Positions 42,844 to 42,845 of a DNA stretch of 42,845 bases are shown piece by piece. Under the pieces are notes generated by a model that worked only from the letters and a program-made list of their open reading frames with translations, was not told where the DNA came from and did no database searches. Position numbers and translations under genes: made by a program. This DNA comes from Rubneribacter badeniensis (lineage in GTDB: Bacteria > Actinomycetota > Coriobacteriia > Coriobacteriales > Eggerthellaceae): assembly GCF_002899695.1 (NCBI RefSeq), contig NZ_PPEL01000017.1, positions 1 through 42,845 on the forward strand, read 5' to 3'. Each line of letters begins with the position of its first letter. The stretch's first letter is position 1.

Positions 42844-42845
42844 AT

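Overview
The window is GC-rich (clearly below average only in short intergenic stretches and parts of the CRISPR array). It carries an agmatine deiminase/putrescine carbamoyltransferase cluster with a LuxR regulator, a selenocysteine-type formate dehydrogenase, a Gram-positive CpsBCD/LCP capsule-regulation set and meso-diaminopimelate dehydrogenase. Together these suggest an anaerobic gut actinobacterium of the Eggerthellaceae (Gordonibacter/Eggerthella-like). That assignment is inference from gene content and style; no database was searched.

Layout. 1-2.4 kb: a gene tail, a long hairpin, an Mrr-type restriction endonuclease and a decayed McrC/LlaJI-like nuclease remnant. 2.4-8.05 kb (minus strand): luxR, putrescine carbamoyltransferase, agmatine deiminase, a 73-aa membrane protein and an NCS1-family permease, probably an agmatine uptake and fermentation module. 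8.5-12.1 kb (minus): LCP ligase, CpsC, BY-kinase CpsD and PHP phosphatase CpsB behind a near-consensus promoter that has a 12-base homopolymer just upstream. 12.6-15.5 kb (plus): a peptide-deformylase homologue whose catalytic Glu is Met, a small basic protein and a HelD-like helicase. 15.5-18.5 kb (minus): a 989-aa SF1 helicase-nuclease. 18.7-24.3 kb: ThpR, asparaginase, a 1.1-kb repeat-rich gap, a PurF homologue without the N-terminal Cys, a small membrane protein and Ddh.

24.5-34.1 kb is a complete type II-A CRISPR-Cas locus. It has an array of 52 full repeats plus one degenerate distal repeat, csn2, cas2, cas1 and cas9 (all minus strand), and a divergent tracrRNA on the plus strand. The tracrRNA can be read from the sequence: an extended -10, an anti-repeat, a nexus hairpin, further hairpins and a strong terminator. 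The anti-repeat lies inside the presumed cas9 promoter, which raises the possibility of autoregulation by guide RNA.

34.1-38.7 kb (minus): a flavoprotein/iron-sulfur electron-transfer subunit followed by a formate dehydrogenase alpha subunit interrupted by an in-frame UGA. A SECIS-like hairpin with a GGUCU loop follows the UGA, so this is one selenoprotein gene and not two pseudogene halves. 38.8-42.8 kb: a HIRAN protein translationally coupled to an unknown gene, a WYL regulator, an AraC regulator and a divergent ECF transporter T component.

Three homopolymer C/G tracts of 10-12 bases occur within 10.2 kb (in the McrC remnant, in the luxR 3' end and upstream of the capsule promoter). In such a sequence they look like candidate phase-variation sites.
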